This document shows positions 20,573-32,298 of a stretch of DNA of 60,000 bases, one piece after another. The notes under the pieces are model-generated. The model searched no databases and had not been told where the DNA came from. It worked only from the letters and a program-made list of their open reading frames with translations. The stretch spans positions 62,683,872 through 62,743,871 of the forward strand of contig CM043953.1 of assembly GCA_014529385.2 (NCBI GenBank). Reading direction: 5' to 3'. Source of the stretch: Adiantum capillus-veneris (taxonomy: Eukaryota > Streptophyta > Polypodiopsida > Polypodiales > Pteridaceae). The position numbers and the translations under genes were made by a program. The number at the start of each line of letters is the position of its first letter. Position 1 is the stretch's first letter.

Positions 20573-21330
20573 CCACTAGCTGAGAGATGTATTTGCATAT
20601 GTCAATGATGGAAAAAAATGCACAAAACCTGTGCATGAATCTCTCCAAATCAATACACATAGTCATACATGAGCACAAAGTGTATGCGGCATAATCTGCA
20701 TCGAAGAGTGCAGCCTGTGAGGAACATAAAGCCTCTACTAGAATATCCGTTGGCTGAAAAATATACATGCTAGAATTTGACAAACTATATCATCGATCAA
20801 ATAGCTCGTCAACTAAAATCAGACACATGGAAGAGCAAGTCCACTCTCTCTCTAGCTTGAAGTAGGGAAACATCGTAGGACAAAATGAAGGGGATGTCAT
20901 GAGGAGTGTCGGATGCTCCCCCTATGTTGCTATGGTGTCAATGTGAAAGTCATGCCGGAGGAGAGCCAAAGTGCTCTCTCTCCCTCCCTTGCTACGCTGA
21001 TGTCCAGAAGAGCACTCAATGTTGAATTCACGGATGTGGGTCACCTTCAAGCTGAGCATGCTTCCTATGTGTTGCTCCCTCTTGCATCCAAATCAGTCTA
21101 TTGCTTTCCCATTCTCTCCCTATTGTGTGTGTGTGTGTGTGTTTGTGTGTTTGTGTGTACACACACACACACACACTCCCTTCTTTGTTTTTTGAAGGGC
21201 AGTGCTGCTATGCTTTGTGTGTATGTGTGGTACACACACCACACCTTCCAAGCTTCTTTGCCTTGCTCTAGCTACTTTGATGTGCTACTACATTTGTCAA
21301 GGTCTCCTTCTCTCTGATTTCCTCAGCCCA
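20573..21330. other. Unassigned stretch with GT/CA microsatellite
   Basis: No supported gene. A (TG)n run followed by (CA)n lies at about 21123-21176. A 134-codon frame at 20913 is created partly by these runs and has no recognisable domain. This may be flank of G1 or eroded G3 sequence. Confidence 0.5.
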
Positions 21331-21855
21331 CACTCTCAACTATTGTACACCTACTTACTTGTGCTAAAGTAAGTATCATCCACGTGCATCCTAGTTTATA
21401 TTGCCTTCCATAGTTCCAGCAGGTATGACCAAAAAGTCTTGAGCCACAACCCCGTTGTCATAGACAGAAATGTGTCAGATTCCAAAAATCACAATTTTTT
21501 TCTTGTTGACACCCTTGACTTGGATAGTACTCTCAGATAGAGATGACTTTCCTAATTGACACCACACCCCATATAATAGAAGATTATATTTAGTGACCCG
21601 TGTCCAATAAGGTGTTATATAGCACTTTCCCATAGACACTATTTATCTCAATAGGGTATTATAGAGGTGTGTCAGATTCCAACCAATCATCCTCTATTTC
21701 AACATGAAATGCATGTGTAACTCCAAGGTTGGCCTATTGTTGGCGTCTTATACATTGTTGTTGCTCCTTAGCCTCAACTTGAGCTTGTATCTTTTTCATT
21801 TCTGCTTGTGCATTGGCTGCCTTTTTTTTATGAATGGCACATGGCTCCTCTTGGC
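21331..21855 (-). pseudogene. Decayed sequence downstream of G3 integrase
   Basis: On the minus strand a short block reads NSVYGKVLYNTLLDTG, which resembles the region around a retroviral-type protease active site (LLDTG), surrounded by stops. It follows the G3 integrase. It may be a second, older gypsy fragment or G3's own 3' region. No LTR is recognisable here. Confidence 0.35.
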
Positions 21856-23000
21856 TTAAAGGATCATATTATCTTTTAAATTTACTCCCATTGAGGAATC
21901 CAATGGTTTCAACTCCATCAAGAGTTTCACACAAATGGTACCTTGTGGGGTGATTTCACATACTCTATATGGTCCTTTTCCCGCAAGTTTCAACTTTTTT
22001 TGTTTGTTATGCACTCCATACATAAGGACTTTATCACCAACATTGATATCTTTGTTCTTTAGACGTCGATCAAACCATTTATTTCTCCTATCTTTATCCA
22101 CAAGTGCATTTTGCACAGCCAATTGCCTTTCTTCATCTAACCTCTCAAGAATATATAAACGCTCAACTAAAGGGTTACCATCCCTACCTTCTTGTGAAGT
22201 TACCCATAGACTAGGAATTACAAACTCCCATGGCATAACTGCTTCTTGGCCATATACCATTTTGAATGGTGTACAATTACTCGAGACTTTGTAAAAAGTA
22301 TGATAAGCCCATAGAGCTGATGTCAGCTTCAAATACCAATCTGTGAGATGAGCTTCCACTGTTTTGGTCAAGATAGAAATTAAGGTCTTGTTAGTGCTCT
22401 TAGCTTGGCCATTTGCTTGTGGATAAGAAGGTGTAGACTTATGGTGGTCTATCATGAAGTTGGTAGTGAGTTCCTTTATCACTCCATTTATAAAATGAGT
22501 ATCATTGTCACTCACAATCTCAAACGGAAAACCAAATCTTGTAATAATGTTCTCAAAGAGAAACTTGGCAGACGTTGCATCAGCATTGTGTGTCACCCTG
22601 GCTTCCACCCACTTTGTCACATAGTCAGTGGCAACGATAATATATTAAAATTAAGTGTTATGAGCTACCGGACTAATATAGCCTACAAAGTCTAAACCCC
22701 ATTTTTCAAATGGTTGAGTCACTTTAACAGGATGTAAGGGCGTCTTATCCTTTCCTTGTGTGATCTTGTAACGTTGGCATTCATCACACCCTTTTGCAAA
22801 AAGTGATGCATCCTTGAATAACATAGGCCATCAATAGCCTGATTGCAACACCTTTCTAGCAGTTAGTTCCCCTAAGAAATGTCCTCCAGCTATACCCATG
22901 TGGGCTTCTTGCAGTATGTATAAATACTCATCCTCACGGGGTGACAATGTCTAAGAATATCATCCTTCCCTAGCTTGTAAAGAGTTCTTGCAATTAGAGA
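21856..23000 (-). pseudogene. G3 gypsy integrase
   Basis: The zinc-binding region near 22750-22910 shows HMGIAGGHF followed by CDECQR (H2C2 type). The core has WGLDFVG near 22690, TKWVEARVTHNADATSAKF, IVSDNDTHF near 22520 and NGQAKSTNKT near 22415. The last motif has Lys-Ser where the catalytic Glu is expected (NGQAEASNK in relatives), so the D,D-E triad is probably broken. The C-terminal domain (KNKDINVGDKVLMY, GKGPYRVCEI) is open to 21856. A stop near 22645 and frame changes separate the blocks. Confidence 0.8.
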
Positions 23001-23760
23001 ATAAGGTTCATATTCTTTAACAGTTTTTGAGCTATATCCTTACGAATCTCCTTGGGTGGAAAACCGATAACTAAAAAGTTCACAATCTTCTCACTCCATT
23101 CACGCATGGTCTCGACTAGGAATAGGAAAGTATCGGGGGCAACTCATTATTAAGGCTTCACCATTGGGTATGCGAGACAAATGATCCGCCATGATATGTC
23201 TTTTATCGGGTCTCACCACAACGGTAAAATCAAACTCAAGAAGAATTAACAACCATCATGTAGTTCTTCCCGTGGAACAAGGTTTATTTACTAGATACAA
23301 CAAGGCTTGATGATCCACATAGGAAAACAAACTTGTTGGCAAGAAGGTAGTAGCAAAATTTTTGCACTCCGTAAATCATAGCTAAACCTTTCCACTCTGT
23401 AGTGGTGTAGTTCCTCTCAGCATCATTTAATTGGCAACTTGCAAAGCTAATGGGATAGTCCATTTTATGTTCTCTTGGTTGAGCTAGAACACACCCAATA
23501 GCAAAGTTTGATGCATCAATATGCACATGGAAAATGACATTCTAATTGGGCACTTGTAGAATGAGAGCACTAGTCAAGGTCTTTTCTAATGCCTCATAAG
23601 CATGGTCACACTCTGCAGTCCAGTGGAACTCATTAAGAAGCTTGTACAAAGGGCGAGCTATCTCGGTAAAGTTTAAAATAAACCGGCTGTAATAACCAAC
23701 TTGGCCCATGAACCTTTGAACTCCTTTATAGTTTGTAGGTGGTGGCAAATTGGAAATGGC
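23001..23760 (-). pseudogene. G3 RT thumb and RNase H
   Basis: Reading leftward: KGVQRFMGQVGYYSRFI (RT connection, 23540-23748), then MHIDASNFAIGCVLAQ and NYTTTEWKGLAMIYGVQKF (RNase H, 23284-23526), ending VRPDKRHIMADHLSR near 23200. The catalytic Asp of HIDAS and the Glu-like position are recognisable. Stops and frame changes interrupt it. Confidence 0.8.
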
Positions 23761-23876
23761 TAAATTTTGCTCTCATATGTGGAAATCCCATTTTTGGAAT
23801 CTATATGCCGTAAAATGACTCCATGTTTAACCCAAAATTGGCATTTAAAAGAGTTTAAGGAGATGCGATACAATCT

Positions 23877-24950
23877 TCACTTCTCGAACACTTTTTGTAA
23901 ACATGATAGATGTTCCTTCCAAGACGAATAAACACAAAGGTCATCCAAGAAAGCTTCACAAAACTCCCTCAAATATTCTCTAAAATCAGTGTTTATTAAT
24001 CTTTGGAAGGTAGCATGGGCATTGGTTAAGCCAAAAGCCATAACACGAAATACGAACACTCCAAATTTGGTTATAAAAGCAGTTTTATCTTGGTTCTCTA
24101 GTGCAATTGTGATTTGATTGTATCTAGAGTACCCATCTAAAAAGCTATAAGCTTCCTTTCCCTGCGACTCTTTCAAGAACATGTTCTGAATATGGTTGGG
24201 AGTAATGGTCCCTCCTAGTGGCGGCATTGACCTTCTTGAGACCACGCACACTCTGAGTTTCCCGTTCTTCTTTGGTACAATCACTTTTGGAGGCACCCAT
24301 TTTGAGTGATCAATAGGATATATGAATCCGCAATTGACAAGCTTTTCAATCTCTTCCTGAACAATCTTTGCATACTTAGGATTCATTGGGTAGGGTTGTT
24401 GCTGGACTAGTTTAGCCATGCTATTCATGGGAATCATATATTGCACCAGGGAAGGTGGAACACCCTTCATATCATGATATTTCCAAGCAAATATATCCTT
24501 GAATTCCTTGAGAATTTCTGTAAGTACATACTCCTCAATCTGTGTCAGATCTTGGGCAATGAAAATAGGTTTGGACTCCTCACCATGGTCTGCTAACTCT
24601 ATTTCCTTAACTATTGTCGGACCATCATAGACTCCATTACTTCCATCAATAGGCGTCCTTTGGGCCTTTGTATACACAACCTTGTGTTCCTCTATGGGGT
24701 AGGATTTGAAATGATCAGGTGTAGGGTGTAAGTCTGTGGAGTCTTGTTGCTCTGTAAACTGTGATTTTTCTTCCGCTTCCTTTTGTTGTTGAGCTAACTC
24801 TCGATTTTGTCGTCTCCTTACGGTACGACTCAACTTTGGCTTCTCTGTAGCCTCTAGTTGTGTGATGTCAATGGGTTGTGGACTACACCACATGACGCTG
24901 TCGGGAGTTTTTTGGAGAAAGGAATTGCGCATATGTACATACACATGCAT
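23877..24950 (-). pseudogene. G3 gypsy reverse transcriptase
   Basis: A 357-codon open stretch. The first 150 residues are a charged linker. RT motifs follow: PYPMNPKYAKIVQEEIEKL, VPKKNGKLRVCV, then a scrambled stretch where relatives have DYRKLN (a compensated frameshift), FLDGYSRYNQI, MAFGLTNAHATFQR and the catalytic box FLDDLCVYS. Typical Ty3/gypsy order. The motifs MPFG...NAPATFQ of relatives are altered here (Ala for Pro, His for Pro), consistent with decay. Confidence 0.85.
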
Positions 24951-25800
24951 GGTGCATCAAATAAAGAATTGCCCATTTTTCAGAGCCAGGTGGTTACGTG
25001 GGGCCCACATGTGTACAGGTAGGACAGGAAGTACATAGTGCATCGATTTTCACTATTACCAGTACCACTGTGTTTTTTCTACAATAAGGAGGAGTTATAG
25101 CGCGTAAAACTTCTCGAGGAAGCTATCCGCGGGCCGACGACATGAGGTAAGCAGGTGCGTCAGATGGCATCTAGTGGCGTCAGGAGGGCGAACGAGGTCA
25201 ATATTTGCACGCGGATGAGGACGGACACAACGTGGGTGTTTTCTGGTGAGAGTCATGCAGAAAGGTCATCATTAGGACCACTTTTTGGGGCCACTTCACG
25301 TGGTGGCGAGATGCATTATTGGAAAAAAGCTGAGTGCCAGGTGTGCGAATGATGCAAAAAGGTGACAACTATGCACTGCGAGGTCAGTTTTTGGCCTGTT
25401 CGGGGTCCGTTTGAGGTCATCTAAAAGGCCAAGGGTACCCAACTAAAAAGGCTAAGTGTGGGAACTGAAAAACAAGAGAGAAGACCAGAAAAAACGTGGA
25501 GAAGAGAGGAGGAACAGCCGCAGCTGTGTTTTTGCTCATTTTGGAGCCTGTTTTGGTCGTAAACTGCTCATCCGAGGTCGGATTTGAGCACTTTGACATT
25601 GTAAACTGGGGTTTTGGGCCGTTCCGGACGCGATGGCGCTGTCCATTTTGCCAAATTCCTCACTCTTTTCCTACTGTTTTTCTGTGTAAGTTTCTCCTAT
25701 GAGCGAAGTTTCTGCTCTAGTTTGTGATTGTATCTGGCTTATTTTACCCATATTGTGTGAGCTATTTGCCCCATTGGTGTTGGCCCAAGCTCAATTGTAT
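24951..25800. other. Non-coding interval within G3
   Basis: About 850 bp, richer in GC than its surroundings, lies between the RT linker and an upstream G3-like frame. I find no domain, LTR or TIR. It could be a separate insertion or a long linker of G3. Confidence 0.4.
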
Positions 25801-26118
25801 CTAAACATCAGAAATTCTCCTCTTTTGAGCTGAGTTTTTTGGGTGTGTGTGTGTGTGTGTGTCTGTGTGGAGTGGGCAAGTGGATTCAGCTCGGGTACCA
25901 CTGGGTCTTGAATGGTTTGTCCCAAAATTTGCACCAAGATTTAACTCAAATTCGTCGTCTTCAAAGTCAAATTCAATTGATGATTCTGACTCTGAATTGT
26001 GTGGGTTATAGTTTTTTGAGATGCTACTAGTCCCAATGTAAGTCGAGCCTTCATCTGGTATGTCATCAAAAGCTATATACATTGATTCTATCATATTTAA
26101 AAGTACGAGTGGTGGCAT
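25801..26118 (-). pseudogene. G3 acidic linker fragment
   Basis: A 105-codon frame beginning MPPLVLLNMIESMYIAFDD, with a Ser/Glu/Asp-rich middle (SESESSIEFDFEDDEFEL), then His-Thr repeats produced by a CA microsatellite at about 25842-25866. It lies between the protease and RT of G3, in another frame. Function unknown. Confidence 0.4.
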
Positions 26119-26287
26119 TTCATCCCCCTCAAGTGTTACCCAGTTGTTACCCTATTGCCCCAAGTGTCTATGGTTGCTGCTAGGTGGACCCAATCCACAT
26201 TGTCAGATTCAATCATCCCAGGTAGAACATCCATATAAGGAGAATCTTTTCCAACATATCAGTGTCCATTTTACGCGTGTAACAATA

Positions 26288-26989
26288 CTACAATGGGGAA
26301 GAGTGAATTATGGTGTCGGATCTATGATCAATTCTAAATCTGTTTCCCAGAGGATGTGCTCGACCAGTTACAAGATCAACTCGAATGACAGAATCTTGGA
26401 ACTGCAAGTAGACATGGTTTTTAGACCAGTCATGCACCATTTTTGCTTCCCTCATGAAAGGACATCTTAAGATCATTTCGGATGACATATTGTGCTTGGA
26501 AAAATCCATGACAATGAAGGTATGTCTTATTTTGTGTCCAAAGACCTTGATCTTGAGATCCTCTAGCATTCCAATAGGTTTAACAATAGTCCCATTCGCC
26601 ATCTTTACCACTATGTTTGTAGTCCCAAGGTGAGGTCTTCCAGTAGATTCCCAACAATTCTTAGTCACAATGCTAAACCCAGCACCACCATCAAGGATTC
26701 CCTTCACAGTTAATCCCTTGGTAGTGATTGGTATGGTCGCGTTTGATTCATTGTCTTCAAAGTATTATCCTGAATTGTTAACAGGTATTTCAACAACAGA
26801 GTTCTCATCTAGGTTGGGTTGTGGGTCTAAGTGTTCCTCCTCTATTGGCACTTCCCTAGCTCCATCCATCTGTGGAAATTGTGGTAGCCCGACTTTCAGT
26901 TCTCCATTGAGGGAAGCACGAAGAGCTAAGAATAGCTCGGGGTCTCTACATAGTTTGGATATGATGGTGGTTCTAGCTTCTGAAGCCAT
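26288..26989 (-). pseudogene. G3 protease region
   Basis: Starts MASEARTTIISKLCRDPEL at 26989 and carries one in-frame TAA at about 26765. The retropepsin-like block is GILDGGAGFSIVTKNCWE near 26690, followed by TNIVVKMANG and SSEMILRCPFMREAKMVHD. The active site reads DGGA rather than DSGA or DTGA, as in G2. It ends at a stop at 26288. Confidence 0.65.
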
Positions 26990-28051
26990 GAAATCCGTGT
27001 GTGTGTGTGTGTGTGTGTGTAGAAGTGTGGAAAGAGGTGAGAGAAGACTATGGGCTACTTGTGAGAAAAGTGGTCCAATCCAAAAATTATACCTCACCGG
27101 TGGTAGCTCCAAAAATTATGAAAAATTTTGAGGTGATTAATCAGCTCTTGGTACATATTTTGTCTTCTAACCACCGCTTCAAATTTTAAGTGGAGATGGA
27201 TTTAAAAAATCCCACAAAAATGCCTATTTTTCTTCAAAAAAAGTCTTCAGTGGCCCCTCTTTTGTTGAATTTGCATATGGCTCCAAAGGTGAGCCACTCC
27301 TTGCATGAGAGCATGACCTAATTGATTCTTAAGAGTTTGAAAATATAAATGGTTGTGGATTATGCATAAATATAATATATCGATATGATGAAAAAGACAG
27401 ACTAGTACATATGAACAATTCATGGAATCTAGAATAGTGTGGGCTATATATATAAAAAATAAATATATGAAAATATAGAGAATCAAATGAGGAGAGCCCT
27501 CATTTGTTTTTATTGATGTATATTTATTTACAAGAAGTAAGAAATAATACCTGTAGGAAAAATGAATTTAGTAAAAGGTAATGACTGATGGTAAACGGTA
27601 TTTTTGAGGTTTTTTCTTGGAGTGGATTTTCACAAAAAATAAGAGAAGCTTGCATGAAAATATATTTATATGGAATAAAGAGTATGCAAAATGGTAAGAA
27701 AAATTGTGATAATGTACATAGCATACATAGGTAAATAACGCACACCTAAGTAGAATATTTAAATAAATAACAAAATAATTATGAATTTTTTTATATTTAG
27801 ACTCTATATACAACGATATATTTACACACAAATGGGCCATAATATTTTTTATTTCACTTACTTTTTTGGCTCAACTTACCCAATGACTAGCTAGCTGAGG
27901 GTTTTACGGAGATATGAGAAAAGTCCCCTAACTCACACACGCCTATGTACAGTGAAAAGGTAGGGTCGATAGCTTTAGTGTTTGGGTGATTTTGGTAGGG
28001 TGAGGTAGCTCACTATGGTAATTACGGAGAGCCGAAAAACGGCTATCAACA
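26990..28051 (-). other. Upstream region of G3, possible 5' LTR
   Basis: AT-rich, no gene. The copia C0 sequence breaks off at about 28051, where the minus strand reads TGTTGATAGCCG, a plausible LTR start. A (TG)n run lies at 26997-27020 just before the G3 start codon. I could not find a matching 3' LTR, so the LTR reading is tentative. Confidence 0.35.
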
Positions 28052-28180
28052 GCAAGGGCTGAATAGAATCTTCCACAAACACAACATCCCGTGCGACCAA
28101 GATACGCTTTGTTTGCGGATTATACAACCTGTAACCTTTGCTTTCAACACTATAACCAACAAAAATACATTTGACAACGT
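28052..28180 (-). pseudogene. Copia fragment C0, 3' piece
   Basis: Minus-strand codons VKCIFVGYSVESKGYRLYN and KRILVARDVVFVEDSIQP are the region that directly follows the point where C0 stops at 1636 (LDDNA). In C1 and C2 these residues are contiguous (LDDKAVKCIFVGYS). The G0 3' LTR abuts on the right (flank AACGT). It is cut off on the left at the putative G3 end. Confidence 0.85.
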
Positions 28181-29841
28181 TGGATAGGGAGAAGGGGGTA
28201 CGCACCTAAAACACAAACAACTTGCCTCACTACAGCTCAAAGTAAACACAACACCCCAATCCACTCGGATTCACCTTCAAAATAATTTTTCTTGCTAGCA
28301 GACCACTGCCTACATACCTCTCGATTCGATCACCCTATATCAGATCAAGATCGAACGCATACGCAACTCATGACACACTTCCTAGATTCCCACACACACC
28401 CAAAGTCTCTTTCTCTCTCTCTGCCACAAGACACCGCCAGTTTGATGGCGGCACACTTGCTTACATGCACACCTGACACCGTGGACACAAGCACAAGAAC
28501 AGCAGAACAGAGAGGGCGAAAGGGGAAAACATGCTTGAAAGCGGGCAATCACTGCTTTTATTGTATTCAAGATCACCAAATACAGATAGCCTCGTCGGCA
28601 CGACCTCGACGAGCACGAAAAAACGGGTTTCAACAACCTTCGCTGATGCCACCAATGAAGTGGAATCTTTCTCCAACCGCCTTCGTTGCGACTGCACACC
28701 TACACCGACTCCATTGAGTTTCCATCGTCCGAAAAAAGAAGAAGACTGCTTCCACTCACTCCTTCCTTGATAGCCAAAGAAAAAGAAGTCGAAAAGATCC
28801 TTTTTTTTGCCCTCCACCCCTTGCTCGAAAAAAAACTTCTCCTCCTTTTTTTTCTTCCCTGTTCTTCCTTTCTTCTCTTTTCCTTCTCCTTTCTCCCTTT
28901 CTCTTCTTTTCCTTTCTTCTTCTCTTTCCCTTAGACAATGCCCTCTCCTTTTCTTTCTTACCCTCCACTCTTGAAAAGCTTCTTTTTTTTCCCTTTTGAC
29001 TCAAGGGGCAACGACGGTGCCGTCATTGCTCCCTTTTGAGTCTTTTTCTTTTTAATACCAACTTGAGGAGGAGGATCCCATGCCCCCCGTGTGAGCAAAC
29101 CCCTCGCGTACAGTATTGCTACATTATCATCCCAATTTTCCTAGGCCCTCCATTCCAAGCCGCCCAAATGGGCAAAAGCATTTGATGCCTTACTCCAAGT
29201 CAGTGCCCCAAACTTCGTCCTGGCATACTTGCCACCTGGATTTCTGATTGACGGATGATCACTTCCTACCCACTCCACATGGTATGCACTACCCTCGCAA
29301 ACTCTGGAAAGGCCTCAAAACGTCCAAATGGCATGCTTACCAATACAACCAGGTAGGCACACAACTGGTCCCTGACAAATTTTCAAATGGCCATAACTTT
29401 CCCCTTAGAGCTCCGATTGACGATTCGAGGAGACCGGCATGCTCCACAACTTGAACTTCACACACTTGCTTGTGCATCCCAACTCGGGCCACCTGTCCCC
29501 ATCTGCTCTATTCGTCGAGAATCTGCAAAACCTTCCAACTTTGGACTAGCGTAACTTCCACATCGTGAATGCGCTTGACGAGCCGTCTGGATAGGATCCT
29601 AGAGCATCTTGAACCGTACATTCTAGGGTACATTCCCTACATTTTGGACACCTTGATCTGCCATCTCAATTATCCCAATTCGGAGGTCCCTTGGCCTAAA
29701 AAACCACTTTGCACATACATTTCAGCTGACACTGTCCTGCCTAGGGCCTTCACAACTGTCTTAGAACTTTGCCATGCACCTCTCAGCATACTCTGCATTA
29801 CATTGCACACTTCGAAGCACGGACCAACTTTGGTCACACCA
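28181..29841 (-). repeat. G0 3' LTR, about 1.66 kb
   Basis: Reads TGGTGTGACC to CTATCCA on the minus strand. It is preceded there by a purine-rich tract and followed by the C0 copia, so it is the 3' LTR, in opposite orientation to the 5' LTR at 1637. It contains the pyrimidine tract (plus strand) at 28800-28990 and the ~260-bp segment missing from the other LTR. Open frames inside it on either strand are not gene-like. Confidence 0.88.
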
Positions 29842-29862
29842 TCATTGCCCACCCCCTAGTTG
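29842..29862 (-). other. G0 polypurine tract
   Basis: The minus strand reads CTAGGGGGTGGGCAATGA immediately before the LTR start. This is the plus-strand primer position and identifies the adjacent LTR as the 3' one. Confidence 0.65.
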
Positions 29863-31640
29863 AACATTTATGTTCAATAATAGACATGTTTATTGCTCCT
29901 AAAAAAAACTTTTAACACCAAACTGGTAACCAAAACACTCCAAAACCATAACCGTATGTACAAAAACTATCTTTTGGCACACGCCACACCTGTTCAAGTG
30001 GGTTGCCCAACCCCCTGCATTACAACTGATAGCGGGAAAAAGAGCAGTGCAATCGGGTGGCCTCTGTACTCGTGCACACTCCACAAACCACGCCTCATGC
30101 AAACAAGCAAAGAACAAAACAAAGGGGGCACCACCCTAAATTAAGAGGTTTAGGGACCTCACACATAGTGCACATAGGCAAGTGAGACTTCTGGCATTAT
30201 GATGGCATCAAAACATATGGCAAAACACATAGAAACGAAGCTTAGGGGCCTTATGTAGCATATATATACACAAGACATCAGCTTAACAATACAACGGCAT
30301 CTGATCATACATAACAAGGATATAGAGAAGCAAGCAAAGGATGGCATAATCCCTTGTCAAAAACAATCAACCCAGCAAGTAGGTATGATCCTACTAGCAA
30401 CACATCAATACCTTAGAGAATGATGGCGAGGATGGTGGCCATGGAGCATGAGAGAAGACTCCTTATTTAGGTTTTAGGGCTAGTAATGTAGCATACTAGA
30501 GGGAGAGAGAGAGAGGGAGAGAGAGTAGAGCTCCACCCACAACTCCTCGTTGTGAGCAATGTCGTCATAGCTTCATTGCTTGGTGAAGTGGGTGAAGTGT
30601 TGGTTTTGAGTGAGAGAAGGCCTCCTTATATAGGTTTCTGAGAGGGTTTAGGATTAGGGATAAACATGCTTAAATCCGCTGATTGGGGTTACTTTTTGCT
30701 TACGGTGGTCAACAGATTGAGGTCACTTGATATGTCACCATCAAGATATTCTCTAGAGTGATGTGAGAGGGGAGGGTAAATGCTGATTTTTCTGATTGTG
30801 ACACATGGGGATAAGGCCTTGACCAGCATTTAAGAGCAGGTAGGTGGCTGTTGAAACTGGAGGTTCTGCACATGTCAGGGGGGGACCTGCGGGGGGGGGG
30901 GGGGGGGTGGCAGCTTTTTTGCCAACCACCTGGGTCCTCCTGAATATCAAATTCTCAAAAAATCCTCAACCATGGCTTCTTTTGACATGTGTTCTTTGAA
31001 AAAATCAGCATGTCTCTTTTCGACTCAAAAGTCTTTATCCCTGTTGACTCACCTTTACCATAAGATTTTCCCCTTTTCTCCTCCTGTAACTGCATTGTTG
31101 ATGCCCAATCACTGCTTCTAGTAACAGTGAACTGTTACCTACCAAATACTTATGGTGCAGTAAAAAAATATTTACCATGGGTAAAAAAAGTTACTGTAGG
31201 TAAAAAGTGATTTGTATTTACCATGCAGGTGAAAAATATTTACTGTAGGTAAAAAATATTTACTGTCGGTAAAAAAGTGAGTCCACACGAACATCCTCGT
31301 GTAAATATTTACTGCAGGTGAAAAATATTTACTGTCGGTAAAAAAGTGAGTATGCTGTGCTGTGAGTCCACACGAACATCCTCGTGTAAATTTCACTAGA
31401 AATTCACACCTAGAATGGGCTATTCTGTAAGATATAGGTTGTAGGCATGCATAAGAGCTTGTTCCCACGTATCTTCTGTCCATGGCACTTTTTACTCTTT
31501 GGTGCTTGTGAGGTAGATTTTTCTTCTCTTTCGAGATCCCTTGGACTAGAGTATCCTCATCTCCCCAACAACTGACTGTGCCTTTATTGCATCTTCAGAA
31601 GGGGTCCTAAAAACCATGCATCAACAACATGGTTACCACC
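29863..31640 (-). other. G0 3' internal region, non-coding
   Basis: About 1.8 kb without a supported gene. It holds a GA run (30501-30527), a run of 17 G (30891-30907) preceded by a run of 7 G, and a short tandem array at 31160-31400. It is read as the internal 3' part of G0 because it leads without a visible break into the polypurine tract. Confidence 0.5.
31160..31400. repeat. Short tandem array (TTTACTGTNGGTAAAAA type)
   Basis: Repeats of about 20 bp built on ATTTACTGTAGGTAAAAA and variants (TGTCGG, TGCAGGTG). A longer repeated block includes GAGTCCACACGAACATCC, which occurs twice about 80 bp apart. Confidence 0.75.
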
Positions 31641-32281
31641 AGGGTCAAAACACTTGAGTTTGATCACTTTCATCTACTCGTAGCACTTTGCCATAGTGCC
31701 ATACGTGTGCATCTAGCCAACCATCCACATAAGATGTCCTGGGTATGCTTTCACTGCTCCTTGCATCCATTGGGAAACTACTCACTTCCAAAAAAACACC
31801 ATCAAACGCATTACCACTCCCATCAGATGTGCCATCACTGACACAAAACATACCATGCCCTCCGTCCCAACCATATAAAGTGAGATCCTCCTTAAGAAAA
31901 TCGTGTACTTGCTCGACGGCCCACTGCACAACTGCACTTATCATCATACCCTTCAAATACCACACACAAACTTCCTTTGACAGCTCGAACAAGTCCACAC
32001 CCTTGGACTTTTCTTCATGCTCAAAAGGACCACTCCGCTTAACGGGCAACTCTTTCAACATAGGCATCCCGATCACCATCCATTCCATACTCACCTCCAT
32101 ACATGCCTCTGTCAGCACCGACATAGCAGCAGACTTTTGCTCCCCAAAGAAACTTCCACTGTAGAGGGAAAGACCTTCGTATCACTTGCATTCTGGTCAA
32201 AGCTTTCCCAGCCATCACCTGTGTCTCTTCATCGATCTCATTCACTAGGTCATCGAACCTCCAATCAACCTCATCATCCAA
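31641..32281 (-). pseudogene. Unrecognised coding-like region of G0
   Basis: Two overlapping minus-strand frames look coding but match no family I know. One (32281-32039) starts MDDEVDWRFDDLVNEID; the other (32124-31645) includes VCVWYLKGMMISAVVQWAVE and ends VDESDQTQVF. A single frameshift between them near 32040-32120 would explain both as one gene of about 210 codons or more. Acidic and Trp-rich, no membrane segment. It lies in the 3' half of G0, so it may be an element-encoded ORF or a captured host fragment. Confidence 0.35.
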
Positions 32282-32298
32282 GCATACCTGCTATTGTT

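Noticed and set aside
20913-21317. 134-codon protein with Cys-Val and His-Thr runs
   Set aside because: Those runs come from GT/CA microsatellites; no domain is recognisable and base composition is not gene-like.
28292-29004. Overlapping open frames on both strands
   Set aside because: They lie wholly in the G0 3' LTR and disagree with the frames in the 5' LTR copy, as expected for non-coding DNA.
1637-29841. Two unrelated solo LTRs of G0
   Set aside because: One is followed by a primer site and gag, the other preceded by a polypurine tract, and the copia flanks are complementary halves of one gene; one split element explains more.
31645-32124. A confident host gene on the minus strand
   Set aside because: The frame looks coding but has a shift, no recognised family, and sits in the G0 internal region, so I kept it only as an unrecognised pseudogene.
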